Part shown: positions 36,116 to 49,892 of the stretch, piece by piece | Numbering within the stretch: the stretch's first letter is position 1 | Layout: each line of letters starts with the position of its first letter | Source: Spisula solida | Lineage: Eukaryota > Mollusca > Bivalvia > Venerida > Mactridae | Assembly (NCBI GenBank): GCA_947247005.1 | Contig: OX365955.1 | Location: forward strand, 33,149,822-33,213,821 | DNA: 64,000 nucleotides | Reading direction: 5' to 3' | Translations under genes and position numbers: made by a program | The notes under the pieces: model-generated | Seen by the model: only the letters and a program-made list of their open reading frames with translations | The model's database searches: none | Told to the model about the DNA's origin: nothing

Positions 36116-36239
36116 CCCAATTCAGTCATGTACCAATATTGGTTATGTTTGATACTTTCTATGTTACAACAAAAATACTTCAAACCACTGTTATGGAATG
36201 AAAAGTTTCCAACGACAAGAAAATAATTAAGTTGTTGCA

Positions 36240-36377
36240 AATCATCAAAAAGGCTTAAAAAGGAGTGTAAACATCTGTTCTCAATAAGTTGGTATGTAAC
36301 AATACTTGGGGGAAAATCCCCCAAGTAAAAAGGAGTGTAAACATCTGTTCTCAATAAGTTGGTATGTAACAATACCA
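36240..36377. repeat. 54-bp direct repeat separated by a hairpin
   Basis: AAAAAGGAGTGTAAACATCT followed by GTTCTCAATAAGTTGGTATG and TAACAATAC occurs twice. Between the copies is ACTTGGGGGAAAATCCCCCA plus AGT, a perfect hairpin with an AAAA loop. Confidence 0.9.
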
Positions 36378-36666
36378 TCGTGGCCCTTTTGTTAAGTGTT
36401 TACAATTTTCAAACAGGTAAACATGTATTAGGAAAATACAAGACGTATATAAGGAAATACTAGAGATATATTATGTTGATTGATTGACAATGTTCACGCC
36501 GCGGGGGGGGGGGGGGACGATGTGCTAAAATAGATAGTATATATTTCCTCATAGATCTAAATCGAAATTTAGATTTAAGTTATAAACATATTGAACACAT
36601 GTTCACCAAGATAATTCAAAGACATCTTAGAATAGTCTTCCTTTTTGTAGATACAAGTTGAGGAGG

Positions 36667-39600
36667 ATGGTAATGGCGTGGAATATGTTCCTGTGTTTGT
36701 TTGTTGTCATCATAGCGACTTCGGAAACAAGTTCAACACAGACATCATGTACGGGTAAGTACCGGCGATTTGTAACTATAAACACTTCACGTTTGTAACT
36801 ATAAACACTTCACGTTTGTAACTATAAACACTTCACGTTTGTAAGTAACTGTAAACACTTCACGTTTGTAACTACAAACACTTCACGTTTGTAACTATAA
36901 ACACTTCACGTTTGTAACTATAAACACTTCACGTTTGTAACTATAGACACTTCGCGTTTGTAACTATAGACACTTCACGTTTGTAACTATAAACACTTCA
37001 CGTTTGTAACTATAGACACTTCGCGTTTGTAACTATAGACACTTCACGTTTGTAACTATAAACACTTCACGTTTGTAACTATAGACACTTCACGTTTGTA
37101 ACTATAGACACTTCACGTTTGTAACTATAGACACTTCACGTTTGTAACTATGAACACTTCACGTTTGTAACTATAAACACTTCGCATTTGTTACTATAGA
37201 CACTTCAAGTTTGTAACTATTAAAAACTTCACGTTTGTAACTATAAACACTACACGTTTGTAACTATAGACACTTCGCGTTTGTAACTATAGACACTTCA
37301 CGTTTGTAACTATAGACACTTCACGTTTGTAACTATAGACACTTCACGTTTGTAACTATAAACACTTCACGTTTGTAACTTTAAACACTTCACGTTTGTA
37401 ACTATAGACACTTCGCGTTTGTAACTATAAACACTTCACGTTTGTAACTAAAAACACTTCACGTTTGTAACTATAGACACTTCGCGTTTGTAACTATAGA
37501 CACTTCACGTTTGTAACTATAAACACTTCACGTTTGTAACTATAGACACTTCGCGTTTGTAACTATAGACACTTCACGTTTGTAACTATAGACACTTCAC
37601 GTTTGTAACTATAGACACTCCGCGTTTGTAACTATAGACACTTAACGTTTGTAACTATAGGCACTTCGCGTTTGTAACTATAGACACTTCACGTTTGTAA
37701 CTATAGACATTTCACGTTTGTAACTATAGACACTTCACGTTTGTAACTATAGACACTTCGCGTTTGTAACTATAGCCACTTCACGTTTGTAACTATAGGC
37801 ACTTCGCGTTTGTAACTATAAACACTTCACGTTTGTAACCATAGACACTTCACGTTTGTAACTATAAACACTTCGCGTTTGTAACTATAAACACTTCACG
37901 TTTGTAACTATAGACACTTCACGTTTGTAACTATAGACACTTCGCGTTTGTAACTATACACACTTCACGTTTGTAACTATAGACACTTCGCGTTTGTAAC
38001 CATAAACTCTTCACGTTTGTAACCATAGACACTTCACGTTTGTAACTATAAGCACTTCGCGTTTGTAACTATAGACACTTCACGTTTGTAACTGAAGACA
38101 CTTCGCGTTTGTAACCATAAACTCTTCACGTTTGTAACCATAGACACTTCACGTTTGTAACTATAAACACTTCGCGTTTGTAACTATAGACACTCCGCGT
38201 TTGTAACTATAGACACTTAACGTTTGTAACTATAGGCACTTCGCGTTTGTAACTATAGACACTTCACGTTTGTAACTATAGACACTTCACGTTTGTAACT
38301 ATAGACACTTCGCGTTTGTAACTATAGACACTTCACGTTTGTAACTATAGGCACTTCGCGTTTGTAACTATAAACACTTCACGTTTGTAACCATAGACAC
38401 TTCACGTTTGTAACTATAAACACTTCGCGTTTGTAACTATAAACACTTCACGTTTGTAACTATAGACACTTCACGTTTGTAACTATAGACACTTCGCGTT
38501 TGTAAGTATACACACTTCACGTTTGTAACTATAGACACTTCGCGTTTGTAACCATAAACTCTTCACGTTTGTAACCATAGACACTTCACGTTTGTAACTA
38601 TAAGCACTTCGCGTTTGTAACTATAGACACTTCACGTTTGTAACTGAAGACACTTCGCGTTTGAAACCATAAACTCTTTACGTTTGTAACCATAGACACT
38701 TCACGTTTGTAACTATAAACACTTCGCGTTTGTAACTATAGACACTTCACGTTTGTAACTATAGACACTTCACGTTTGTAACTATAGACACTTCGCGTTT
38801 TTAACTATACACACTTCACGTTTGTAACTATAGACACTTCGCGTTTGTAACCATAAACTCTTCACGTTTGTAACCATAGACACTTCACGTTTGTAACTAT
38901 AGACACTTCACGTTTGTAACTGAAGACACTTCGCGTTTGTACCCATAAACTCTTCACGTTTGTAACCATAGACACTTCACGTTTGTAACTATAAACACTT
39001 CGCGTTTGTAACTATAGACACTTCGCGTTTGTAACTATAGACACTTAACGTTTGTAACTATAGACACTTCGCGTTTGTAACTATACACACTTCACGTTTG
39101 TAACTATAGACACTTCGCGTTTGTAACCATAAACTCTTCACGTTTGTAACCATAGACACTTCACGTTTGTAACTATAAACACTTCGCGTTTGTAACTATA
39201 GACACTTCACGTTTGTAACTATAGACACTTCACGTTTGTAACTATAGACACTTCACGTTTGTAACTATAAACACTTCGCGTTTGTAACTATAGACACTTC
39301 ACGTTTGTAACTATAAACACTGGACGTTTGTAAGTTGATTATGAATCATACCTACATACATGCGATGATCGGGTTTTGTATTGCCTCAGTCATTAACGAA
39401 GTCAGTTTGATCCCTGGAGTTACATGTACGAATGTCAGTCAAAAAGAACTGAGAGTTGGTAATATATTTAAGCATTCACAATGTGTTTCCAGTTGTATTT
39501 TCTATTATTCATCGACTAATATCATCACCTGCAGATCTTTTGATGAATTTCGTCGTCAGTTATAGGCTTATAAATATAGTTTCCAAGCATATCTAAAATA

Positions 39601-42600
39601 ATAATTTCCAATTATTTCAGAATGGTCACTAATGCTGTGCAATTTTGTTGCCTAGCAACAATTTTACCCGCATTTTGTCATCTGTCATTTTCGTTGTTAT
39701 GGTGTTCTGAAACCAATCCATGATTTCCAAATTTCTTTTCAATAAGATAATGAATATATATCATATCTCAAGGAATCCAGTTACCGTAATAGAAATAAAA
39801 TGCATTACTTTGCTTTGGAAAAAAACGATGCGTTCTTTTGGGTGAGGTAAAATTGAGGTTATAATACCATAAAATAAAATGACAATTAACATTTTCGTCA
39901 AAAGTATTTTCTATATTGGTGGAAAAACATAACTAGAATTAAGTTTATCCGATAGAGTAATGTATTTAGAAATAAATAATATGTTTGAAAATGTCAAATA
40001 TGTCTATATATTGACATAGCAACGCAATCTTTAGTTATACTAACAGCGTGAACGCATGTCCTCGATTTGTCTTCTTTGGTTGCATGGCAACTAGAATCAA
40101 ATTGTCATAACCCAGATTGTTATTCGCTATAATATCAGGGAGATACCATATTTCATAATAATGCATAGAAAATATACGAACACTTATTTTTGTAAGCATT
40201 AGTTAGCAATTCTCGCTTATTTTTGACTGACCCCCGTATATTACATAAGAATGATATACATTTTAGCAAGTACCGTTTAACAGTTTGTGTGTTTGTGAAC
40301 GAGCAAGATTTGCAATAAAAGTGTTGACATGCTTCGATAAATTCGCATTAGTAATATTCATTTTCATTAACTCCAAGGATAAATTGCTGTCTTAAAATGA
40401 GAAGGTCGTAACATTAAAAGAACCATACATATTTGAAATCTGCATCTCAAGGCACTTCTTATAAGCCTAATTTCTTGAAAATTGGAAAAGGTCACGTTGA
40501 CCAAACTGGGGTTGAAAAAGCTTGTTTTTCCATATATAATGAATAGTTTTCAAACAGTTTTTTCTTGTTTGCTCAAAATAGCGTTTTGTACTTACGACCT
40601 TCTATTTCTAAGCTGCAAACTGTAGATAATCATAACGCTATGATTTGAAGAAAACTTACATTTGGAAAACCAGGTACTTTTGCAGATTACACTTCATGCC
40701 CTTAAAAAGGAGAGAAATATATTACAACATAGAATACATGTGGTAGTAGTTTTATAATGCACAATATCTTCTCATCAATTGTTGTATATTTTTATATACA
40801 TTTTAATTTTGATGGTTTGCAAGGTAATCGAGTGGGTATAACGCTCTTGACTACGGATCGAGAGGTCCCTGATTCAAATCTCCATGCACTCGGTTATTTC
40901 TGAACTCGTATTTGTAGTGTTTCCTAGCCTACTGAAGATGAGCTGGTAAATATCCAAGAGGTAGTCTCGCGTTAAAGAACCAATGATCAGAACTAACATT
41001 GTAGTGAACTCTTATACCTTCTATCACTCAAAGTTTCTTTCTCTTCCATTGAAGCCGGAAGTCATTGGTAGGGGGAAACCGTATGACCTCGCATTTATCA
41101 CCGTCTCAGTGGAACACAAACAAAACAAATACATCAATTACATGTATTATGTATTTTAATCAACCTCAACTTAATTACATTTATATGGTTCCGTGATTAT
41201 ATTATCATACATATTTACATGTAAATATTGAATAATAGGGAGGATAATTACTGTTTGTCTAATACAAATCTTTTTAGATTGACCATTCATGTTCAATATT
41301 GTTGTAAATTATGAGTGTTATTTGTATAACTGTTTGTGTACATGTAATGGATTGGACAATAAACTATGAAACTACTACATATTTGATTGCTCGTATGTAG
41401 AACTGATGCTACCCGTCATTATATCATATAACACAGTTCTTCTTTATTAGTTTATACGTTGACATTGTTAAAGTGTGGATATAGAGGATATTACATGAGT
41501 ATCTTTTCATATTGAATTTATTCAACGAGTTAAATAAATCCAATGTGGAAAGTCACAAATGTAATGTTCTTTTTATCACATGTTAGCCTTTTTCCGGCCG
41601 AAACATAAAATAACTACTTATTTTCACTATAATAAACGCGCAACTTTGACGACGTCGCCTATACTTTGAATGACGTCGCGTCAAAGCTTTATTACACTAG
41701 TGTATTATCAAAAATAAATAATGGCTTCATTACGCTACCGTGACGTGAAACATGTGATAAACAGACCTATAGTCCAGTTAGGATATTGTGACAGTGACGT
41801 TGAAGTTTATGTGTACGCAAAAAATCACAACCATTGTCTAAACAGGTAGAGCGAAGTTTAGTATGTTAGTTTATCATTGAAATTATAGTTGTTTGTACAG
41901 TATAAGCCTTTATAATTTGTTTTACACCGTTATAGTGGACTCAACCGTTGCGTCACTGGATTTTTATCCTGACTGGACTATACATGTACTGTCGAGTTAG
42001 GATACTAGATCTAGTACTAATACAGTGACACACTGGTCGCGTCTACTATTACGGTGTAAAGCCAATTATAGAGGCTTATCCAGTCATCTGTAAGTTCAAT
42101 GCTTAACTAAAATAATTGACATGACAATGGTCGTAATCTTCTGTGTACACATCAAATTAAACGTGACTCTAACATTATCCTAACTGGACAGTATTTACTA
42201 TTTTAGACTCATGTAACGATATGTGGAGACTAGTGGCTACTACTAGTGCAGCGGGAGATGTAACGGAGGGAAGTAAAGCAGACCTAGTAAAGGCAGTCAT
42301 TTCCGGTGATGAATTACGCGTCTTTATGCCAGCATTAAGTTATTCAACGAGCGTAGAAAATGCTCGTATCATCGGGGACGATGTATGTGCACAAGCCTTG
42401 ATTCATATCAGCAAATCTGGGTATGATAGGTTCCAAAGTAATGCTTATTGGTGGTTCCTTAACATGTGCTCCACATCACAAGTAGACATGACCCGTTATT
42501 ACGTTGGTGTGCATCAACTAGTATCAAGGTCCAGGAGAAATTTTGAGATGAAATGGTTTGCAAGGTATTATAACTATTGGTATTATACGAACTAAAGCTA

Positions 42601-45600
42601 CATACTGTAAATATCAGTTATTACATTTGTAAATATAGTAAAATATCGGACAGGGAAGGCGGCACTCAACCGAAACAGCCGATCACAGAACACATAAAAA
42701 CAACCACAACTACAACCACACGGCACAATATCCAACACACAATCCAACGAGAAAATGAACTCAATCGCTGTCAAAAAGTCGAAAGTGCAAGTCCCAGCTG
42801 TAAAAAATCTGAAAGACTTATAAATACAAGCTATAAAAAAGCTGAAAAACCTAGTTTCACCTTTAAAAAAGCTGAATGACCTAGTTTCAGCTATAAAAAG
42901 TGAACTTCAATTTTGAATCTATTAAACGATACTTATAGAATGATAACATACCAGGCTGTGCGAGACTTATCCTCAACCACAGGATAATGTTTGAGTACTT
43001 CGTTTTCCGTCATGAGAGACAAAATCTACGACATACGCTCTTACATGTATATGCTCTTAATCACATGGTGTTTGAATACTAGTACTATGTTGTCTCGTAA
43101 AAGACACAGTATACATCATGTACACAATTACATGACATTCATTCGCATTGTAATCTGTCGTGAGAGCCACAACTCTTTTGTTGGACCTGCTTTAAGTGGG
43201 AAAGACACTGTGTTTAGGTTTAACAGCAGTACACCTTTGTTATTTGCCATCATCATGTAAAGGCGAGGTTTTTACTCAAACACTTATATTTCACTGGCTC
43301 GCTTAGTTCCACGTTGAGCATAAGATCAACAAGAAAAATACTATCATTTATAAATTAGAACTATTGAGCAGAACTTTGTAAAATTGAAAATTACACTTTC
43401 CTTAAATCAGATCAATGGACAACACACCGCTCAGACACACAAGCAGTGGTATTGTAGTGACGGGCAGTGTAGCTGATCTTATATCGGATGTGAAAGCCGG
43501 ATATGATGTACGCATTGCTACTGAATGTGTGGGATACACTGCCCCTATGGACAGTTTGGAGGTATGTAGGTTTTAATATGTTTTAGCATTATTCTGTGCT
43601 CAATACATGTTGTTTAAGTTTGACGAGTTTGGCAGTTGTAATACATGTACGACCAAATAAGGACATTTTAAGTAGATATAGCCGTTTATATTGCACATGT
43701 GGTATAAAATGGTCTAATCCTGGACTGGTGGAGCAATGGCTTACTTAAAACGATGCATATTTGGCATCTATTATGCTTCATGAGGTACTTCTTCAATACA
43801 TTATATATAATTACTGTTTATTTATCCAGAAAGTTATAGAATTGAGCCAAGACTTGATGAATATCTATTCACATTTAGTTTAAAATACATTTGTATTTTA
43901 CATTTTGTGTATATTGTATGACATTATTTGTCGAGCCCTTGCATGGATGAGCACTTGTTTAGTTAAAACGATGCATTTACTGGATCTAATATGCTTCATA
44001 GCGTACAAAATGGTTTATTTATCCAACGTTTCAGAGAATTGACCCGAGACTGAAAACATTTCGACAAGGACTTCGAGAATAACATCTTCTGTGGGTATAA
44101 CGCTTCGGAATGTTTATTTCAATAAATATACTAACCGGTGACTGACGCAGTAACGTCGTCACTGAATATGCTAATGCCCCAGGCCAATTATAATTATTAT
44201 GTCAAATTATACATTCCCACCTCTTTCTTGTATATCGTCCACACAGATACCATCCAGTGAATACCTAGTTGTAGGTCAGGCATTGTGGCACGTCAGCCAG
44301 GAGGAACTTGGACCAAATTTCGTGTTTCAGAATGATGCGTATTGGTGGTTCACACAATGGATCACTAATGGCAAGTTACAGATGAGCCGCTGGAAGGTTG
44401 GTGACCACGAACATGTGAGTGGTGACCCGACCCATCAACGACACATGACATGGTATATTGGTTTGTTAATTACTATGACATTCTATGGTAATTATATTGT
44501 TTTGCTTATTGAATGTCGACATGACTTGATGTAGAGGCAATTGTGTATTTTATCTCCCCTATTCGAAGAGTGAAGGGAGCTATTGTAGTCAGTGGAACTC
44601 TTATGCTCAAGTTTGGGTATAACCGCTAATATTTTCAAAGTTCATTAAATTTGATAAATCGCTTTGATACTTTTCATACTTGTTCACAATCATGACCACA
44701 GCATCTACATAGAAAAGGGTAATGTTGCCTTGAATATGTGCTGCCTTGATTATACTGTCCCAAGCATGGCACTGAGAATAGTTGAATACGCTGTTCGAGA
44801 ACAACTATTGTTATATGACTAATAGATTGTTTCATTAATGTACACAATGTGATCTGCGCAAATAGGTCACTAGCAACCACAGATATATAGTATGAATCCT
44901 GCACGCAAGGACCACACATTGTATCTCCAATCTGACCAGTTGGAATTATATTGTTTTAATCTGTTAGGAGAAAGAACCTGTCAAAACAAAGACACATTTT
45001 CAGCCTGACCACCTGTGGTCTCAAAAGAGGGTTTTGGCTGTACAATTCTCATTTTATCGTTAAGTACGTGAATGCTTTATTTACTGCATCTAGTATATTG
45101 TTCTAGGCACACTGACTCGTGCTGGCAACTTGCGTACAAACATGATGCAGACGGGAACAGACTAGATGGATCGCTTGAATGTTTACGTTTTTCCCTTCTG
45201 AATGGCCACCGCGTTAAACTTGTGTTTGAAGAAGATGGTTCAACACTCAACGTCGAGCCAGATGAAGTGAACATTTGTGGAAATCATATCAATGCTGTCA
45301 TAATACGAATGTTAGGTAAAGACCCAGCAGATGTTACGGAGTTTGACGACGTTGCACAATGGCACATGCGTGTCCTAACCACAACAGGAACAGAATCATC
45401 TCTAAAAGTCAAAGTTGGGGAATACGAGGAGTTAGCTCGCATAGTGGGTACGCGTGCCGTTTGTTGGTATACGGATACAAGATCTTGGCCAAGGGTATTG
45501 AGTCACGATAGAAACGGTAACATTCAGTCGGGATCTAAATCAGACCTTATAGCCAGTATCGAAAAAGGGAGAAAGATTCGCTACAAGTTAAAATTTCCAG

Positions 45601-45863
45601 ACTCAGACTGTGTGACCATACACACGGCTGATAACCTCCAATTTCGTAACAATCAAGTCGGGGCTATGCATGTGCGATCAGTGAGTTTAGAGGATACGCC
45701 TGGAAGTACTGAAGAGCAGAGGTTCCTGTCGAACCCTTACTGGCGGTTCTTGATAGCATCGACAACAGGAACGATGGCTCTATCTCAGTGGACCATTGGG
45801 GAACCCACATCTAGAGGTCGCAGTACTCAAAGATCCGCAATGGAGTGGTTCGTGAACATGTAG
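36667..45863 (+). CDS. Secreted four-module protein, copy A (519 aa, five exons); family not recognised
   Basis: Exons 36667-36754, 42207-42564, 43411-43561, 44247-44452, 45107-45863; all junctions are GT-AG and in phase, total 1,560 bases. Exon 1 encodes a signal peptide (hydrophobic FLCLFVVIIAT, likely cleaved near residue 25). Exon 2 is module 1, exons 3-4 module 2 and exon 5 modules 3 (about 268-395) and 4 (about 395-519). Modules share a G-V-x-x-G-S-x-x-DL-I/V start, then a basic-aliphatic strand (e.g. GRKIRYKLKF), then (in 1, 2 and 4) xAYWWF or PYWRF, a T-x-G-x-x-x-M turn, R/QW-x-VG-x-H/E and a final M-x-WF. Few Cys; no transmembrane segment. Probably a secreted beta-rich binding protein, but function is unknown. 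Paired with copy B at 49,893-57,598. The region upstream of exon 1 shows an acceptor (TTTTTGTAG) at 36,650, so a 5' UTR exon probably exists. Confidence 0.85.
36765..39330. repeat. 23-bp minisatellite (about 111 copies) in intron 1 of copy A
   Basis: The unit is ACGTTTGTAACTATAGACAC plus TTC. Variants (ACG/GCG, CCATAAACTC, CTGAAGACAC, CTCCGCG, CTTAACG) recur as long blocks. The pair CACTCCGCG...CTTAACG occurs at 37,616 and again at 38,191, exactly 25 units (575 bp) later. The array begins about 15 bases after the exon 1 donor. Confidence 0.97.
40815..41115 (+). mobile_element. tRNA-like SINE (second type)
   Basis: The head GGTTTGCAAGGTAATCGAGT leads to a degenerate box A; box B-like GATTCAAATC follows after about 45 bases. 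The body contains TAGTCTCGCGTTAAAGAACC and GTAGGGGGAAACCGTATGAC. Different from the SINE at 5,705. Confidence 0.6.
41481..41765 (+). repeat. Dispersed repeat family F, copy 2
   Basis: GAGGATATTACATGAGTATC to AACATGTGATAAA. Nearly collinear with copy 1 but without its hairpin insertion, so it shows the uninterrupted form. Contains inverted TTTATCACATGTT / AACATGTGATAAA. Confidence 0.85.
42640..42910 (+). repeat. Dispersed repeat family D, long copy in intron 2 of copy A
   Basis: Starts ATCGGACAGGGAAGGCGGCA, runs through ACAGCCGATCACAGAACACA, and ends in a short internal tandem marked by AAAAAAGCTGAA and GACCTAGTTTCA. The open frame over it is not a gene. Confidence 0.75.
44545..44815 (-). mobile_element. 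Reversed copy of the CTATTCG-ended element in intron 4 of copy A
   Basis: Starts ATCTCCCCTATTCGAAGAGT and ends near TGGCACTGAGAATAGTTGAA, CGCTGTTCGAG; the body is a diverged single core unit (TTTGATACTTTTCATACTTG). Same family as 13,085 and 26,300. Confidence 0.55.
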
Positions 45864-45914
45864 ACGTCTTTTCTAAACAGAATAGTAATTATTGAAATAC
45901 AAACAGATAATCTA

Positions 45915-46015
45915 GAATCGGACAGAGATGGCGTCACTCATAAGGACGAATAGAGAACGAAAGACTCAAAGAGGGACATACAGAGAGAAAACAACCACCG
46001 ACCACATCAAAACAA
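45915..46015 (+). repeat. Dispersed repeat family D, short diverged copy
   Basis: AATCGGACAGAGATGGCGTC, just after the stop codon of copy A; probably in its 3' UTR or immediately downstream. Confidence 0.55.
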
Positions 46016-47754
46016 TTCATTAATTACTATTCTGTTTAGTTTTAATATAATTGTTTTATTTTATTGCCGTTTGTTTGAATGTTCTTTATTTTAAGATTTA
46101 CGTAAACAATATCTAAAGCAGTATTACAGAAAAAAACAATATACCAATCTATCGAGCGGTTAACTTCAGAAAATAAAACTGTTCTCAATAACCTTTTAAT
46201 GATTTTTTATAAATAGTTTGATTTAAGAGATACTGACCATGAGTTACGACGTCATTTTCTCCACACTTTTAAGGCACATATTTATACAATTATATACATG
46301 CTAACATTTTACTTTTTTATTATTGAATATATAATATCACCTCAAACATACAACTACTCATCATATCAATGATCCTGTAAAGTTGTTTTTGAATATTTGT
46401 TTTTTTTTCACAGCATAATCACAGGTACGAGACTGTATCATGGATACAGAGTAAAAACATGTTTGTATTTTTATAAAATTTATGTTATCTTAGAAAATAC
46501 ATTTGTACCAAAGTGGTCAGGTAATCATGGTATCAACAAACAAGAATTGGCTTTCAATATCTTCATAAAGTAATTACAATCATACACAACATTGTTAGAA
46601 CTACCCCCATGCAAATTCCCTTCGAAATTGATCAACTAGTTAAAAAAGTTATGCCATGAAAAGTATATCACGTTGTCAAGTCAATCACTAAGGTGCATTC
46701 AATGAAAAGACAGTGTGATATTATATTTTCAATGTGTTCGAATTACACGGTCCTACATGTTTTGTATCATTCGATTCTATGTTTCTTCACACCATTATAA
46801 AGATGAAGCTCTTTAGTTTCTGAATACGTATAATGTATTTAATATAACACCAGTATTAATGAAATGTTTAATTAATAAAAATGCACCTCAGTGACTGTCT
46901 TGTCAAATTCCAGTGTTATGAACATTTCTAAGACAACAAAAAAATTATAAAACAAAATGATACAGTTACCTGTGTGTATAATGTCAACATATTATAGTAT
47001 GTGTGTGATTATGAATGTGAGTTAGTATGTGAGTATACTAGTATAGTTGTCTATGTATTTTATGTTAACTCATGGCACACTGCCTACTGTTTTGGAAATA
47101 AATGGAGGATATTTGTTGATTTTGGTGTAAGATTGAATTGATTGATCACAGACAATCGATATTTTCACGACATACAACACCAACAACAACAACAACATAC
47201 ATCCAGGATAACGGAATTAAAAATATAGACAATATACCAGCTGTTAAATTATGCTAATAAAAGGTCGAGAGTCAAGTCAAATTCTCTGGACTATACACAA
47301 TTTTCAAACATTGATTTCTCAATATTTTAGTTGGATTAATACGCTGTGTGTAATGATGTATCATCAACATTTGTTTCAACATTAATAAACTGACAATTCA
47401 ACTATATACTTATATTCGTTATTCCTTTCCATTAAGGCCACAACAAAATACTAGTGTGGTTCTAGTACCCGTCCATCTTCTTTCAGTATCTTCCACACAT
47501 ATCGTAATGATATTTTGCTTAACCATACCACGGATCGGTGATTTTCCACCGCATAAATTACATAAACTGCTTATTTAATAATAAACTAAATATTTTCCTA
47601 CCTAACTACCTTATTTTTCTCAGCGTGTTAACAGATCCTCAGTAAACATTTGTTTTGGTCTAAGAGGCAATACTACGATGTGACTAAATAATTGATGTAT
47701 CGCTCAATGATGTGGATTCGATTACAGACAGCGACAAACTATAAATAGTGTGCT

Positions 47755-47990
47755 CTTTTGTTTGACACACACCGCCTGCTCGGGTTCGACCCCAGGCCGC
47801 GTCGTACCAAACACGAAATAAAAATAGTACCAGTAATTCCTTAGCTAAAACAGGGACACTGGTTTCCGTTCTCTCATACCCTCGTGGCGATGGATAACAT
47901 CAGGAATTTCGTATCGGGAGTGATTAATATACGTTGCAAAAACAAGTTTCACAATCGACCTAAAATGAATTAGTATAAACTACATCACAT
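47755..47990 (+). mobile_element. tRNA-derived SINE, copy 2
   Basis: Box B-like GGGTTCGACCCC, then the body shared with 5,705-5,945 (ACGAAATAAAAATAGTACCA; CTCATACCCTCGTGGCGATG; GATAACATCAGGAAT). The box A end is degraded. Confidence 0.75.
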
Positions 47991-49289
47991 ACTATTTATA
48001 ATACTCTCGTAGTTTAAGGACTGCTGACGGCCTGGGAAAAGTTTAGTACAATACAAAAAGTTGGATTAATACTAGTAAATAAAACATCAAGTAGCTACAC
48101 AATTTATTAAGGAGAACACAATCATGTAGCAATGTATGCGCTGGAGATTGTCTCAAAAATCATTTGTGCAACCAAAACCATGTAACAGCCGCCAAACAAC
48201 AGCCAATTGTGGTTTAGTTCAAACAATATTTATTTCCATAGTTATACATTGTTATGTGTTACCTAGACAAGATTGTTGAAGAAAAGAGGTACATATACGA
48301 GCATTAGTAACAGGTAGTTTTATGGTAAATTTAGATAGGAATTGGATTTGTAAACAAGTCTTTTTGGACTTATATAAATACATTTCCGATGTGGTTTAAA
48401 ACCAGATGATCATGGGTTACTGACAGGTACTGTCCAAAGCACTTTTGGCGAAGGCGGTGGTTAGTTCTGAACGCACTCGTTAGTGGCTGTACATTCAACT
48501 ACAACTTATAACATGACAGTCCGGGATATTATTAGATAAAGCCTTTACAAAATCTAATCAGCCTTGCGGACTTAGAGGACCACCTGTTCCAAAATTCATA
48601 CGTGTGTACAAACATTGCAAAAAGACATGACGTAATGCTTAGTCTAGTCTAGTCAACCAACTTGAACACTAGCCTTTACTCACAAATGAAAATGACAATT
48701 ACATGCATTTCCGGTGCTAAATTTTGTTCAATCTTGGGCATAATCACTTTTAAAGGATACTCTCGGTCACACACTACATTAGCTCCAAATACAAAAACAA
48801 AGTAGTATTGTAGTCCTGGTAACGTAGGGGTATTATCTTAGCACATTAAGACTCCTTGCATAATTCGTTCAAGTCCGAAAATTTTAAAAACATATAATTA
48901 CATTTATCGCTATATGTGGCCTTATTGAGTTGCTACTTGATAACAATCTGTGATGGCCCAGTGAGTAAGTGTGCGGTGTATAGACGACATGGTACCAGGT
49001 AAAGGCTAACTCAATGTATTAGTTTGCTTTAACAATCACTTTTTTCTTTCTTCGCAAGTATGCTATTTGTGTATTATAATCATCCATATGTTTACATATC
49101 CATTACACAATTCAGTCATACATTAAATTTATAATGGCCAAGTCGTTTAAACATTTTTCATGTCCTTGCAATAAAATTATATGCAATTAAAAATATTACA
49201 AAAACAGAATAAAGAGACAAAACAATAGAGGTAACATACGAGGAACAGTCTTAAATCAAGATTAGAAAGTACACAATTAAAGTAAAAAT

Positions 49290-49370
49290 AAACGGTTACC
49301 GTACGTTTCGAACCTGCGAGTACTGGTGTTAAAGGCGCAAAGGTTTCCACTGCGCTACTATTCATGCTTG
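49290..49370 (-). mobile_element. tRNA-like SINE head, reversed
   Basis: On the minus strand GTAGCGCAGTGGAAACC (box A-like) is followed by GCAGGTTCGAAACGTACG (box B). The pairing expected of a working tRNA was not found. Confidence 0.5.
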
Positions 49371-49892
49371 ACATTTCGATTTAATCTGTATATTGCTACA
49401 CATGCAGAGATTATTGCGCTATATATTGCGCATGTAGTAAATAAACGAATCGAACACATGTACAGCCGTTTACGGACTTTGAGTCTCAGTTTAATCTGGT
49501 CAGATAATAGGTGTAACACTATTTTTATTAAACTGTTATATTGGTTTTATACACTGGAAATTAAACGATCTGCAGTGACGTACAGCAAGATGTAAATATG
49601 TAATGTTTAGGGCAGTGGCAAAAAAGTAGGGTCGGTTGTGTTACTAGAACCACGCTACCACAGCAATTAATTTATTTTGGCCTAAGTGTGCACTTAACAA
49701 TTTACTTAGTCCAACATATGGTTGATGAACATGGTACATAGTTTAAAAAGACATAGAAAAACATAGAGTATAAATCTGCAGGTGCAAGGAGCGCCTAGAC
49801 GATCTCCTATTTAGAATCACTGATATAGCTTTTGATGAGTGTACTTAGATAACTATACCGTTCTTAAAGGTCTTGTTTAGTGAGAACAATGT

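Larger units (their letters stand above)
39331..42206. other. Rest of intron 1 of copy A
   Basis: AT-rich. Holds a tRNA-like SINE at 40,815-41,115 and family F copy 2 at 41,481-41,765. The 39,335-39,565 plus-strand frame is unrecognised and unsupported. Confidence 0.6.
45864..49892. other. Spacer between the two convergent paralogues
   Basis: About 4 kb, AT-rich, with no coding sequence recognised. Holds a family D fragment (45,915-46,015), a SINE (47,755-47,990) and a reversed tRNA-like head (49,290-49,370). The centre of the inverted duplication falls here (about 47.1-47.9 kb). I found no long spacer palindrome by eye. Confidence 0.65.

Noticed and set aside
36765..39330. CRISPR-like array (short repeats at regular spacing)
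   Set aside because: Units are contiguous 23-bp repeats without unique spacers, in an intron of an animal gene.
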